A model generated the notes under the pieces. The model was not told the DNA's origin, did not search any database, and saw nothing but the letters and a program-made list of their open reading frames with translations. From Methylotenera mobilis JLW8 (GTDB lineage Bacteria; Pseudomonadota; Gammaproteobacteria; Burkholderiales; Methylophilaceae), in NCBI RefSeq assembly GCF_000023705.1, contig NC_012968.1:1054001-1118000 (forward strand): a stretch of DNA of 64,000 nt. Reading direction: 5' to 3'. Below are positions 56,809 to 64,000 of this stretch, piece by piece. Position numbers and translations under genes: made by a program. The first letter of the stretch is position 1. Every line of letters starts with the position of its first letter.

Positions 56809-57207
56809 ATGGCAAGCGAAGCAGACAGCAAATGCCGGCTAGATAAATGGCTATGGGCCGCACGTTTTTTCAAAACACGTAGCCTTGCTACTACGGCAAT
56901 AGATACTGGCAAAGTACACGTAGATGGCGACCGGGTAAAACCAGCAAAAGAAGTGCATATTGGCCAAACCATCCATATCCGTAACCGTGATTTCGAGATT
57001 GAAGTTACGGTACAAGCGCTTTCAAATGTACGTAAAGGCGCGCCTGAGGCCGCGCTGCTGTACACAGAAACACCAGCTAGCATTAGCAAGCGCGAAAATG
57101 CAAAACTCACTGGCGAGCATGACTTTGCACAGCGAGATAGAGGCGCGGGGCGACCGACCAAACGGCAGCTGAGGGATATTAAGAAGTTTACTGGTGGGGC
57201 TTACTAG
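56809..57207 (+). CDS. hslR: Ribosome-associated heat-shock protein Hsp15 (S4 domain)
   Basis: A 132-residue S4-domain RNA-binding protein. CRLDKWLWAARFFKTRSLA begins the S4 fold, and VHVDGDRVKPAKEVHIGQ follows. E. coli Hsp15 binds 50S subunits stalled with nascent peptidyl-tRNA after heat shock. The basic tail DRGAGRPTKRQLRDIKKF matches. ATG 56809 is used; an in-frame TTG lies two codons upstream. It starts 13 nt after the Lon-like gene. Confidence 0.93.
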   Translation: MASEADSKCRLDKWLWAARFFKTRSLATTAIDTGKVHVDGDRVKPAKEVHIGQTIHIRNRDFEIEVTVQALSNVRKGAPEAALLYTETPASISKRENAKLTGEHDFAQRDRGAGRPTKRQLRDIKKFTGGAY

Positions 57208-57270
57208 CATCGTGCACCTTTCAGGTATATACGTAACATTAATTTAGACACTTGATAGTGCTTTCCTAAT

Positions 57271-58722
57271 ATGGCTTCTAAAAAAATAAGCATCGACTCT
57301 TTGATAAAAACCACGGATGTACGTTTTGGTACAAGTGGTTTACGTGGTTTAGTTGAGCAAATGAGTGATGAGCTTTGTTATGCATATGTTTCGGCATTTT
57401 TGAGAGCGGTCGCTGGTGATGCAGCATCGGATAAAAGAGTGGTGTTAGGGCATGATTTGCGACCTAGTAGTCCTCGTATAGCGAGTGCATGCGCCAAAGC
57501 TATCATCGACTCGGGTAGGGAGGTTATGTATGCTGGTGAGTTGCCTACACCGGCACTTGCTTCATACGCTTATGAATATCAATTGCCGGCTGTGGTCGTA
57601 ACTGGTAGCCATATCCCTTTCAATCGCAATGGTATTAAATTCTACAAAGCAACAGGAGAGATATCCAAATTAGATGAGCTACTGATACAGCAAGCCTCTG
57701 TAGATTTGCCAGATACTGGCACAAGTTTACCAAACAGCTCGGTTGTGCGAAATGCATCAGTTAAGTTGCACTACTTAAAGCGGTATATAGATTTCTTCGA
57801 AAGCTTTAAGATTGCTGGTATGCGTGTTGCGATATACGAGCATTCAAGTGTTGCAAGAGACATTTTGCGTGAAATACTAGAAGCATTAGGGGCTACGGTG
57901 ATTTCACTGGGGCGTAGTGAAGAGTTTGTGCCAATTGATACAGAAGCCGTTAGGCCAGAAGATGTTTTGCAGGCGCAGCAATGGGCAAAGGAGTATAGCT
58001 TTGATGCGATCATTTCTACTGATGGTGATGCAGATAGACCATTAATTGGTGATGAGCATGGTAACTGGTTACGTGGAGACGTTGTTGGTGTTTTATGTGC
58101 AAAATTTTTATCGGCAGAGACTGTCGTCACCCCGGTGAGTAGTAATACTCTCACAGAGAAATCAGAATGGTTTAAGCAAGTTATCCGCACCAAAATAGGT
58201 TCACCCTATGTCATAGAAGCTATGCAGTCATTGCCTAAGAGTAAAAATGTCGTTGGTTTTGAGGCTAATGGAGGCTTTTTGCTTGGTACTAACGTTATTT
58301 TGAATAATAGTGTTTTAAATGCGCTCCCAACGCGCGATGCCGTTCTTCCTGTTTTAGCGCTACTTTCCTTATCAAAGCAAAATCAGAAGCCTATTTCTGC
58401 GCTTGTTGGTTTGTTACCAAATCGATATACAGCGAGTGACCGATTGCAAAATTTCTCTACAGAGCTCAGCTCACAACTAATCAGTACATTAAATCAAGAC
58501 AGTGTATTTTTGTTTAAGCTAATACCGTCAGATTTAGGCCAGGTAGTGTCAATAGATCATACTGATGGTTATAGAGTTATATTAGATGGTGGAGATATTA
58601 TCCATTTTCGTCCATCAGGTAATGCACCAGAGTTGCGTTGTTATGTCGAATCTGACACGCAAGAAAAAGCGCAGCATTTGTGCAAGGTGTGTTTATCTAA
58701 CCTCAAACGCATATATTCTTAA
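57271..58722 (+). CDS. manB: Phosphomannomutase of the polysaccharide locus
   Basis: A 483-residue phosphohexomutase. RFGTSGLRGL is the N-terminal block. The catalytic serine loop is TGSHIPFNRNGIKFY, a form seen in polysaccharide-type phosphomannomutases instead of TASHNP. The metal loop is DGDADRPL near residues 253-260, and RPSGNAPELRCY near 451 binds the sugar phosphate. It converts mannose-6-P to mannose-1-P, feeding ManC just downstream. It starts the polysaccharide segment. Glucose specificity cannot be excluded. Confidence 0.88.
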   Translation: MASKKISIDSLIKTTDVRFGTSGLRGLVEQMSDELCYAYVSAFLRAVAGDAASDKRVVLGHDLRPSSPRIASACAKAIIDSGREVMYAGELPTPALASYAYEYQLPAVVVTGSHIPFNRNGIKFYKATGEISKLDELLIQQASVDLPDTGTSLPNSSVVRNASVKLHYLKRYIDFFESFKIAGMRVAIYEHSSVARDILREILEALGATVISLGRSEEFVPIDTEAVRPEDVLQAQQWAKEYSFDAIISTDGDADRPLIGDEHGNWLRGDVVGVLCAKFLSAETVVTPVSSNTLTEKSEWFKQVIRTKIGSPYVIEAMQSLPKSKNVVGFEANGGFLLGTNVILNNSVLNALPTRDAVLPVLALLSLSKQNQKPISALVGLLPNRYTASDRLQNFSTELSSQLISTLNQDSVFLFKLIPSDLGQVVSIDHTDGYRVILDGGDIIHFRPSGNAPELRCYVESDTQEKAQHLCKVCLSNLKRIYS

Positions 58723-58854
58723 ATAATGCTTTTGCTCGAATGGCGTTATCTAAACTGTCATTTTGATTGATAGAAAGCAGTTATTGCCATCAGATAAATA
58801 TCTCTTAATATGCACCATTAAATTATCATGAAGCATCTTTTGCTGATAAAATTG

Positions 58855-58871
58855 CGTTCATTGAATGAACG
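58855..58871. promoter_or_regulatory. Palindromic operator candidate at the MarR-type gene
   Basis: CGTTCATT-G-AATGAACG is a perfect 8-bp-arm palindrome (58855-58862 and 58864-58871), suited to a dimeric HTH protein. It overlaps a possible ATG at 58865 and lies 17 nt before ATG 58889. TTATCA (58823-58828) and TAAAAT (58847-58852) just upstream form a -35/-10-like pair with 18-nt spacing. Confidence 0.5.
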
Positions 58872-58888
58872 GACTTCTGCTTATTAAT

Positions 58889-59257
58889 ATGCTAACTGAC
58901 GAATACAAGTACAAAATACTTAAATTAGTAGCCGCTAACTCTGAAACTAGTCAACGAGAGCTGTCAAAAGCTCTAGGTATTAGTTTGGGGAAAACCAATT
59001 ATTGCCTTCAAGCGCTTATTGAAAAAGGTATGCTTAAGGTAAGTAATTTTAAAAATAGCAAAAACAAGCTGGCTTACATGTATTTGCTAACTCCAAAGGG
59101 GATTGAAGAAAAGTCAGCGATAACACTCGCTTTTCTTAAAGCAAAAATTAAAGAATATGAAATGCTTGATGCTGAAATAAAGTCATTATCACAAGAAGTA
59201 AATGCAGATATTATGCCTTTAGCACTTAATTTAAACATAGTAGATAACGCGAAATAG
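58889..59257 (+). CDS. MarR-family EPS-associated transcriptional regulator
   Basis: About 122 residues. A winged-helix MarR-like domain runs from the start (QRELSKALGISLGKTNYCLQALIEKGMLK), followed by a wing (YMYLLTPKGIEEK) and a C-terminal helix. The short form matches the EPS-associated MarR group found near extracellular polysaccharide genes. The start is uncertain: ATG 58889 begins with the family-like MLTDEYKYKIL, while ATG 58865 would add eight residues and would lie in the palindrome. It sits between manB and manC in the polysaccharide cluster. Confidence 0.8.
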   Translation: MLTDEYKYKILKLVAANSETSQRELSKALGISLGKTNYCLQALIEKGMLKVSNFKNSKNKLAYMYLLTPKGIEEKSAITLAFLKAKIKEYEMLDAEIKSLSQEVNADIMPLALNLNIVDNAK

Positions 59258-59269
59258 CCCTTTCTTCTA

Positions 59270-60739
59270 ATGAACAAAACACCTATTAATATTACTCCTG
59301 TGATTCTTTGTGGAGGATCCGGTACAAGATTATGGCCGCTATCACGCACTGGGTTCCCTAAACAGTTTCTAGTGCTTTCTGGTACTAACAGTCTATTTCA
59401 GCAAGCTACCAATCGCTTAAGTCAGTTATCTGCTGCTGATATTGCAGTTGGAGAGACTTTAATTGTTACCAATGAAGCGCATCGCTTTTTAGTGCTCGAC
59501 CAGTTGCGAGAGCTTTCTCAAGTGTCAGCCAGCTTATTGCTTGAGCCAGTAGGGCGCAATACAGCTCCTGCGCTAACGTTGGCAGCATTGCAGGCAGTCG
59601 CAAATGGCGATGATCCTATTCTTGTTGTTACGCCAGCTGATCAAACCGTGCAAAATGAAGAGGCATTTACCACAACACTCCAAAATAGTATTCGTGTGGC
59701 AACAACTGGTGCAATCGTAATTTTAGGGATTCAGCCAAATAAGCCTGAAACTGGCTTTGGTTATATCAGGCGTGAGGGTGCTGCAGGATTGCACAATGAG
59801 TACAACGTAGCACAGTTTGCCGAAAAACCTGATTATGAAACTGCACAAGCCTACTTCGCATCTGGTGATTACACTTGGAATAGCGGCATGTTTGTGGTTC
59901 GTGCTAGCGTGTGGCTCAAAGCATTGCAGCACTTTAGACTAGATATATTTGAATCTACTTCAAATTCTTTTGTAAATAGTGTTCGAGATAACCTATTTGT
60001 GCGCCCTGATGCTGCTTTGTTTGCCAATGTAGCGAGCGAATCTGTTGATTACGCCGTGATGGAGAAGTGTCCGGGCTCTAAGTTCCAGATTAAGATGGTG
60101 CCGCTTGATGCTGGCTGGAATGATCTTGGTGCATGGGATGCTGTTTGGCAAGTAGGTGAGCAAGATGCTAATGGAAATGTATCTAATGGCGACACGATAA
60201 TTGAAAACACAAACAACACGTTGATTAATGCAAGCCATCGACTGGTCAGCACCGTAGGTGTTAGCAATTTAGTAATTGTTGAGACCGCTGATGCAGTATT
60301 GGTTGCTGACCGAAGCATGAGTCAGGGCGTGAAAAAGATTGTGAGTCAGCTGGAGTTGCAAAAAAGAGAAGAGCGTGTGTTGCATCGCAAAGTATCTAGA
60401 CCGTGGGGTTGGTATGACACCATAGATGTAGGTGAGCGATTTAAAGTTAAGCGCATACAGGTCAGTCCTGGCGCTAGCCTGAGCTTACAGAAGCATACCA
60501 AGCGAGCTGAGCATTGGGTTGTAGTAACCGGAACTGCAGAAGTAACCTGTGGTGATAAAGTGATTACGCTTCATGAAAACGAGTCAACTTATATTCCATT
60601 AGGTGAAACGCATCGTTTGGCTAATGCTGGTGCAGTTCCGCTTGAGATTGTTGAAGTTCAGTCAGGTAGTTATTTGGGTGAGGATGATATAATTCGTTTT
60701 GAAGACACTTACGGTAGAATTGAAGAAGGAAAAGCATGA
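59270..60739 (+). CDS. manC: Mannose-1-phosphate guanylyltransferase/mannose-6-phosphate isomerase
   Basis: ManC forms GDP-mannose from mannose-1-P and GTP and isomerises fructose-6-P. The GTP-binding loop is [14 protein letters not shown] near residues 14-27, [16 protein letters not shown] ([16 protein letters not shown]) follows, and [10 protein letters not shown] is near 183. The C-terminal isomerase cupin has RPWGWYD and the [19 protein letters not shown] metal block. The 489 residues fit the bifunctional enzyme. Its stop overlaps the gmd start by 4 nt. Confidence 0.96.
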   Translation: MNKTPINITPVILCGGSGTRLWPLSRTGFPKQFLVLSGTNSLFQQATNRLSQLSAADIAVGETLIVTNEAHRFLVLDQLRELSQVSASLLLEPVGRNTAPALTLAALQAVANGDDPILVVTPADQTVQNEEAFTTTLQNSIRVATTGAIVILGIQPNKPETGFGYIRREGAAGLHNEYNVAQFAEKPDYETAQAYFASGDYTWNSGMFVVRASVWLKALQHFRLDIFESTSNSFVNSVRDNLFVRPDAALFANVASESVDYAVMEKCPGSKFQIKMVPLDAGWNDLGAWDAVWQVGEQDANGNVSNGDTIIENTNNTLINASHRLVSTVGVSNLVIVETADAVLVADRSMSQGVKKIVSQLELQKREERVLHRKVSRPWGWYDTIDVGERFKVKRIQVSPGASLSLQKHTKRAEHWVVVTGTAEVTCGDKVITLHENESTYIPLGETHRLANAGAVPLEIVEVQSGSYLGEDDIIRFEDTYGRIEEGKA

Positions 60740-61821
60740 CTAAAGTTGCATTGATCACAGGTGTTACTGGGCAAGATGGCGCTTATTTGGCTGAGTTTTT
60801 ATTGAAAAAAGGCTATGAGGTGCATGGTGTTAAACGTCGCAGTTCTTTATTTAACACAGCTAGAATTGATCATCTATTTCATGATGTACACGAAAAGGGT
60901 TTGCCTTTCTTTTTACATCATGGAGACATGACAGACTCATCTAGCTTGACTCATATTATCCAAAAAGTACAGCCAGACGAAATTTATAATTTGGCAGCAC
61001 AAAGTCACGTTGCTGTTTCATTTGAAGAGCCGGAGTACACCGCAAACTCTGATGCATTGGGAGCGCTTCGCATTTTAGAAGCTATTCGTATTCTTGGCCT
61101 TCAAAACAAAACACGTTTTTATCAAGCATCTACCTCTGAGCTCTATGGTTTAGTTCAGGAAACACCGCAAAAAGAAACTACGCCATTTTATCCTCGCAGC
61201 CCTTATGCAGTTGCTAAACTCTATGCTTATTGGATTACGATTAACTACCGGGAGGCTTATGGTATATATGCCTGTAATGGGATTTTGTTCAATCATGAAT
61301 CTCCTATTCGCGGTGAGACTTTTGTAACTAGGAAAATCACGCGTGCCTTGGCACGTATCAAACTTGGCCTTCAAGAATGCCTGTATTTGGGTAATATGAA
61401 TGCGCTGCGTGATTGGGGGCATGCAAAAGACTATGTAGAAATGCAATGGCTGATGCTGCAACAAGAGCAGCCAGAAGACTTTGTAATTGCAACAGGGGTG
61501 CAATATAGCGTGCGCGATTTCGTTAATGCAGCTGCCAAAGAGCTTGGCATGGCAATTGCATGGAAAGGTGAAGGCGTTGATGAAAAAGGGTACGATGCAT
61601 CCGGTAAATGCATTGTTGCTGTAGATTCGCGCTACTTCCGTCCAACAGAAGTGGAAACCTTGCTTGGTGATGCCAGCAAAGCAAAAAATAAACTAGGCTG
61701 GGTACCAAAAATCAGTTTTGATGAGCTTGTCAGCGAAATGGTAAGAGAAGACCTGAAAAGCGCTGAGAGAGATGAGCTTGTTAAGCGCCACGGTTATTCT
61801 GCTTTCAATTACCACGAATAA
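60736..61821 (+). CDS. gmd: GDP-mannose 4,6-dehydratase
   Basis: Gmd converts GDP-mannose to GDP-4-keto-6-deoxymannose. The NADP-binding [19 protein letters not shown] is at the N-terminus, the catalytic STSELYG follows, and the [11 protein letters not shown]yr-Lys pair is present. [20 protein letters not shown] and [19 protein letters not shown] match the family. The 361 residues are slightly short of some homologues. It is the branch enzyme to fucose, perosamine or colitose, and the downstream genes point to colitose. Confidence 0.97.
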   Translation: MTKVALITGVTGQDGAYLAEFLLKKGYEVHGVKRRSSLFNTARIDHLFHDVHEKGLPFFLHHGDMTDSSSLTHIIQKVQPDEIYNLAAQSHVAVSFEEPEYTANSDALGALRILEAIRILGLQNKTRFYQASTSELYGLVQETPQKETTPFYPRSPYAVAKLYAYWITINYREAYGIYACNGILFNHESPIRGETFVTRKITRALARIKLGLQECLYLGNMNALRDWGHAKDYVEMQWLMLQQEQPEDFVIATGVQYSVRDFVNAAAKELGMAIAWKGEGVDEKGYDASGKCIVAVDSRYFRPTEVETLLGDASKAKNKLGWVPKISFDELVSEMVREDLKSAERDELVKRHGYSAFNYHE

Positions 61822-61829
61822 AAATAGCA

Positions 61830-62759
61830 ATGACTGAAAAAGTTTTATTAACTGGCGCCCGCGGCATGGTGGGTAAAAACATACTGGAGCATCCATCTAG
61901 TACAAAATGGCAGTTCCTTACGCCTTCAAGCACTGAGCTCGACCTTACTATATATGCTGATGTAGAGGCATATATAGCACTGTATCAGCCGGATTTCATC
62001 ATACACGCGGCTGGACGGGTAGGCGGGATCCAGGCTAATATTGCAGCTCCTGTAGACTTTCTGATAGACAACCTTGATATGGGGCGTAATGTGGTGATGG
62101 CTGCGCAGAGAAACGGCGTCAAGCGCCTGATCAATCTAAGCAGTTCCTGCATGTATCCACGAAATATATCCACTCCGCTTACAGAAGATATGATTCTGAC
62201 TGGTGAGTTGGAGCCAACCAACGAAGGTTATGCGCTTGCAAAAATCGCTACCATGCGCTTGTGCCAATATATAGCAAAACAAGATGCTAGTTTCCAATAT
62301 AAGACTTTGATTCCATGTAACTTGTATGGGCGTCATGATAAGTTCTTACCTCAGCATTCACACTTGATTCCGGCAATCATTCATAAGACGTATCAAGCAA
62401 TGATTAACAACGAGCCTCAAGTGGAAATATGGGGTGATGGTACTGCTAGAAGGGAGTTTATGTATGCTGGCGATCTTGCTAGTGCTGTTATCCGTGCTTT
62501 GGAGCATTTTGATACCTTGCCAAATCTCATGAATGTTGGCCTGGGGCAAGACTATACAATCAATGAATACTATCAAGCGGTTGCCGCGGTAATAGGTTAC
62601 CAAGGCAGTTTTACACACAATCTGAGCAAACCTGTCGGTATGGCACGCAAGTTAGTAGACGTTCAGCAGCAATCCTTATGGGGCTGGTCGGCTAATAATA
62701 GCTTGACCGATGGTATTAAGCAGTCCTACGAATTTTATTTGAAAGAGTATTTACAATGA
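61830..62759 (+). CDS. colC: GDP-4-keto-6-deoxy sugar epimerase/reductase, ColC-type
   Basis: A 309-residue SDR protein of the GDP-fucose synthase (Fcl/WcaG) fold. The NADP-binding LLTGARGMVG is at the N-terminus, catalytic SSSCMYP and YALAKIA follow, and WGDGTARREFMY lies later. The pattern resembles GDP-L-colitose synthase (ColC: TPSSTELDL, GRVGGIQANI, VGMARKLVDV), not the E. coli Fcl type, as far as memory allows. It overlaps the ColD-type gene by 4 nt, which fits the colitose pathway. GDP-L-fucose synthase remains the alternative. Confidence 0.78.
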   Translation: MTEKVLLTGARGMVGKNILEHPSSTKWQFLTPSSTELDLTIYADVEAYIALYQPDFIIHAAGRVGGIQANIAAPVDFLIDNLDMGRNVVMAAQRNGVKRLINLSSSCMYPRNISTPLTEDMILTGELEPTNEGYALAKIATMRLCQYIAKQDASFQYKTLIPCNLYGRHDKFLPQHSHLIPAIIHKTYQAMINNEPQVEIWGDGTARREFMYAGDLASAVIRALEHFDTLPNLMNVGLGQDYTINEYYQAVAAVIGYQGSFTHNLSKPVGMARKLVDVQQQSLWGWSANNSLTDGIKQSYEFYLKEYLQ

Positions 62760-63946
62760 GTCCAAGATTCCCTCTCGCCACAACCACGTGGGATCAAGCA
62801 GAAATTAATGCCATGCATCGTGTAATCGATTCTGGCATGTATACCATGGGCAAACACGTGCAAGAATGCGAGCAATCTTTTGCACACTATATCGGTAGCA
62901 AGTACTGTGTAATGGTGAATTCAGGCTCATCTGCTAACTTATTGATGGTAGGTGCATTGTTTTATACAAAAAATGGCGCGTTGAAATTGGAAAGGGGCGA
63001 TGAAGTCATTGTGCCGGCTGTCTCTTGGAGCACAACTTATTATCCGCTTTATCAATATGGGTTAAAGATCAAATTTGTAGATATTGACTTGAATACTCTG
63101 AACTATGATTTTGATCAATTAGAAAAATCAGTTACTGATAAAACCAAAGCGATCATGGTAGTCAATCTGTTAGGCAATCCTAATGATTTTTCGCGTATTA
63201 ATCAGATTATCGATGGGCGCAATATCACATTGATCGAAGATAACTGCGAATCAATGGGCGCTACCTTCCAAGGTAAGAAAGCCGGCACTTTTGGGGTGAT
63301 GGGGACTTTCAGCTCATTTTTCAGCCACCATATCTCCACAATGGAAGGCGGCTTCATTGTTACGGACGATGAAGAGCTTTACCAAATATTGCTTTCACTC
63401 CGTGCACATGGCTGGACGCGTAATTTGCCTAAACATAACCTAGTATGTGGTGAAAAAAGTGATGACCCATTTGAAGAGTCTTTCAGGTTTGTGTTGCCTG
63501 GCTATAACGTGCGTCCAATAGAAATGGAAGGTGCGCTTGGCATAGAGCAAATCAAGAAGCTGCCTGGATTTATTGCATCTCGCCAAGAAAATGGCAAACG
63601 ATTTGTTGTTGAGATGAAAGACCATCCTGATATATTGATTCAACAGGAGATAGGTGAAAGCAGCTGGTTTGGGTTTAGTTTGGTAATTCGTCCAGGCTCT
63701 AAACTCACTCGTAAGGAATTGGTTAAAAAGCTCAATGACGCTGGTTTTGAGTGTAGGCCCATTGTTGCAGGAAACTTCGCCAAGAACGAAGTCGTAAAAT
63801 ACTTTGACTCTGAAACGCCATTTGCTCTGAAAAATGCAGAGCATATTGATAATAACGGATTGTTTATAGGTAATCATCATTACTCATTAAATGATGCATT
63901 TGTACATTTGAGAAGTGCATTAAATAATATGAAAGAAAGCGTTTAA
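62756..63946 (+). CDS. colD: GDP-4-keto-6-deoxymannose 3-dehydratase, ColD-type
   Basis: A 396-residue DegT/AHBA-family PLP protein. The Schiff-base lysine is replaced by histidine: SSFFSHHISTMEGG has H192 at the place where aminotransferases have Lys (usually SFHxxKN). This substitution is the mark of ColD and the related RfbH group, which remove the C3 hydroxyl instead of adding an amine. LIEDNCESMGATFQGK keeps the PLP-binding Asp. It would make GDP-4-keto-3,6-dideoxymannose for colitose. It overlaps the preceding gene by 4 nt. The lysine loss is seen directly; colitose as product is inference. Confidence 0.88.
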   Translation: MSPRFPLATTTWDQAEINAMHRVIDSGMYTMGKHVQECEQSFAHYIGSKYCVMVNSGSSANLLMVGALFYTKNGALKLERGDEVIVPAVSWSTTYYPLYQYGLKIKFVDIDLNTLNYDFDQLEKSVTDKTKAIMVVNLLGNPNDFSRINQIIDGRNITLIEDNCESMGATFQGKKAGTFGVMGTFSSFFSHHISTMEGGFIVTDDEELYQILLSLRAHGWTRNLPKHNLVCGEKSDDPFEESFRFVLPGYNVRPIEMEGALGIEQIKKLPGFIASRQENGKRFVVEMKDHPDILIQQEIGESSWFGFSLVIRPGSKLTRKELVKKLNDAGFECRPIVAGNFAKNEVVKYFDSETPFALKNAEHIDNNGLFIGNHHYSLNDAFVHLRSALNNMKESV

Positions 63947-63952
63947 ATTAGT

Positions 63953-64000
63953 ATGAGTCAAACAGATTACTCATCACAGCAAATAACTGTAATTTCAGCA
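63953..64000 (+). CDS. Start of a polysaccharide-locus gene, cut by window edge
   Basis: A start codon at 63953 opens 16 codons (MSQTDYSSQQITVISA) that run off the right edge. It lies 6 nt after the ColD-type gene, so it continues the cluster. Too short to name; a glycosyltransferase would fit the position but is not shown. Confidence 0.6.
   Translation, partial: MSQTDYSSQQITVISA

Noticed and set aside
1-64000. tRNA, rRNA, CRISPR, insertion sequence, phage or toxin-antitoxin locus
   Set aside because: Intergenic regions were read for cloverleaf-like patterns, regular spaced repeats and transposase or integrase frames; none were found.

Overview
The window reads as a chromosomal segment of a methylotrophic betaproteobacterium, most likely Methylophilaceae (Methylotenera/Methylophilus type). 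Three things point there: a complete pqqABCDE cluster (PQQ is the cofactor of methanol dehydrogenase), a leuCDB-asd-fimV-truA-trpFBA-accD-folC-SPOR-cvpA-purF-metZ order typical of beta/gammaproteobacteria, and moderately AT-rich coding sequence. The genus is an inference from gene content. No rRNA, tRNA, CRISPR array, insertion sequence or prophage is visible.

Layout. (1) 1-1584: the 5' part of a GAF/PAS signalling protein on the minus strand, cut by the window edge. (2) 1.9-22.2 kb: a long plus-strand housekeeping block: ppnP, yajQ, leucine genes with a small entericidin-like lipoprotein between leuC and leuD, asd, the polar hub protein FimV, an orphan EcfT-like membrane protein, truA, trpF-trpB-trpA, accD, folC, a SPOR protein, cvpA, purF and metZ. 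A SAM-II riboswitch with its own promoter and intrinsic terminator precedes metZ. (3) 22.4-29.8 kb: an ODP-type metallo-beta-lactamase-fold protein, gyrA, serC, pheA and hisC. (4) 29.8-33.5 kb: pqqA with its own promoter and terminator, then pqqBCDE. (5) 33.7-44.5 kb: a Bcr/CflA-type transporter, DoxX, and minus-strand genes YgjP-like peptidase, fdxA and the assimilatory sulfate operon (TSUP transporter, cysI, DUF934, cysH, cysD, cysN), divergent from a CysB-type regulator. (6) 43.9-57.2 kb: mixed functions: DUF302 lipoprotein, HerA-like ATPase, YigZ, AI-2E permease, PPK2, a CHASE2/SH3/M48 minus-strand operon, rmuC, moaD-moaE, a Lon-like protease and Hsp15. (7) 57.3-64 kb: the start of a surface-polysaccharide locus: phosphomannomutase, an EPS-type MarR regulator, manC, gmd, a ColC/Fcl-type epimerase-reductase and a ColD-type dehydratase.

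How the genes work together. Region 7 encodes enzymes for mannose-1-P to GDP-mannose to GDP-4-keto-6-deoxymannose. A PLP enzyme whose Schiff-base lysine is replaced by histidine (ColD signature) and a ColC-like reductase then imply GDP-L-colitose as the product. The sulfate operon uses an iron-sulfur APS-reductase-type CysH and CysI without a CysJ flavoprotein subunit, so ferredoxin (fdxA lies next to the operon) is a plausible electron donor. The metZ leader ties methionine synthesis to SAM by transcription attenuation: the 5' strand of aptamer stem P1 is complementary to the upstream arm and loop of the terminator. This is the most notable regulatory element found.
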